Assembly (NCBI GenBank): GCA_031253335.1
Contig: JAIRWF010000019.1
Span: 1 to 32,738, forward strand
Source of the DNA: Streptococcaceae bacterium
GTDB lineage: Bacteria > Bacillota > Bacilli > Lactobacillales > Streptococcaceae
DNA length: 32,738 nucleotides
Reading direction: 5' to 3'
Shown here: in pieces, positions 32,257 to 32,738 of the stretch
Numbering within the stretch: the first letter of the stretch is position 1
Layout of the letters: each line of letters opens with the position of its first letter
The notes under the pieces: generated by a model
The model's database searches: none
What the model was told of the DNA's origin: nothing
The model's input: only the letters and a program-made list of their open reading frames with translations
Program-made: the position numbers and the translations under genes

Positions 32257-32738
32257 TGTGGAAAAACCCGAACCACATTTCGCGATAACCGTCGCATGTT
32301 CTCTAGTGTTCGAGTCTTTTCCATCGCTTCTTCAAGAGGCAGTGCACTGCGTTGGATGGAGAAACTTGCCAAAAGCAACTTATCCATCTCCCCCAAATCA
32401 TCCGCCAGAGCGCCGCAGAGTGCAATCGTGGGCACCCCGTGTTTCTCTGCCAACCGCGCCATCCCTGCGGGCACCTTGCCATTTGCCGTCTGGAAATCCA
32501 TACGCCCTTCACCTGTGAGCACAAGGTCTGCGTCCGCAATTGCACTCTCAATCCCTAAAATTTCTGCGATTTTGGGAAAACCTGGCACGATTTTACCACC
32601 GAGTAAGGCAATCGCACCACCCAAACCGCCTGCAGCACCCGTCCCGGGGATTTTTTGTAAGTCAATGCCACGCTCGGTCTTCATTTTTGCCGCAAAAGCC
32701 AAAGCAGACTCATTCTGCGCAGCAATTTGCCCGGACGT
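32250..32738 (-). CDS. Glycerate kinase, C-terminal part (start outside window)
   Basis: The frame is open to the right edge, so the last 162 residues are seen; the family is about 370-380 aa. Phosphorylates glycerate with ATP. Signatures GTGAAGGLGGAIALLGG and VLTGEGRMDFQTANGKVPAGMARLA are the conserved C-terminal domain of GarK/GlxK-type kinases. A TTG at 32702 is an internal codon. There is no evidence in the window for the pathway that feeds it. Confidence 0.92.
   Translation of the reverse strand, partial: TSGQIAAQNESALAFAAKMKTERGIDLQKIPGTGAAGGLGGAIALLGGKIVPGFPKIAEILGIESAIADADLVLTGEGRMDFQTANGKVPAGMARLAEKHGVPTIALCGALADDLGEMDKLLLASFSIQRSALPLEEAMEKTRTLENMRRLSRNVVRVFPQK

Overview
The window comes from a low-GC Gram-positive coccus of the Streptococcaceae, closest in gene content and protein sequence to Lactococcus or a near relative. 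The evidence is a ptsH-ptsI pair with lactococcal-type enzyme I, codY followed by gatCAB, CodY-box-like sites, a cre-regulated glpK-glpD pair, an LPXTG protein and a KxYKxGKxW-type signal peptide. By eye the coding GC looks higher than in L. lactis (not computed), so I do not name a species. Nearly all genes are chromosomal housekeeping genes; there is no transposase, phage gene, rRNA, tRNA or CRISPR array.

Layout. 1-2.9 kb: tail of an LPXTG surface protein, rhomboid protease and 5-formyl-THF cyclo-ligase (minus), cold-shock protein, DUF1129 membrane protein (minus). 3.0-8.3 kb: ptsH-ptsI, then glpK-glpD behind a cre site; HPr is likely to link the two blocks through CcpA and through phosphorylation of GlpK. 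8.4-12.6 kb: dps (minus), two YitT-family membrane proteins, an AlkZ-like winged-helix protein and menA (minus). 12.7-17.3 kb: ACT protein, PFL/UPF0210 protein, GalT-like protein, histidine phosphatase, SDR. 17.8-24.0 kb: polytopic GT-C-like membrane protein, codY, gatC-gatA-gatB. 24.2-27.3 kb: small sortase-substrate-like protein (minus), miaA, an unknown protein, SPFH protein. 27.8-32.7 kb (all minus): Ser/Ala-rich secreted protein, small zinc-ribbon-like membrane protein, gap, rpmB, rpiA and a partial glycerate kinase.

Three layers of structure go beyond the genes. (1) Four copies (613, 329, 236 and 453 bp) of a non-coding, hairpin-rich, MITE-like element share ends (GGGCGTGTCTATCTCCGC at one end, GCGGAGATAGAGGTAACC at the other) and have A/T-only 4-5 bp target duplications. 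All lie just after a stop codon; one has replaced the C-terminus of the SDR gene, and the pre-insertion sequence can be rebuilt. (2) A 16-bp palindrome, CTGTCAAATTTGACAG, and close variants occur about 19 times, in intergenic DNA, in a terminator, in a promoter and inside genes, where it encodes LSNLT or VKFD. It looks like a highly iterated palindrome. (3) Several genes (DUF1129, menA, miaA, rpiA) have an extended -10 box ending exactly 6 nt before ATG and no Shine-Dalgarno, which predicts leaderless mRNAs; two more have near-leaderless starts.

All coordinates and motifs were read by eye; no alignment, folding or database search was run.
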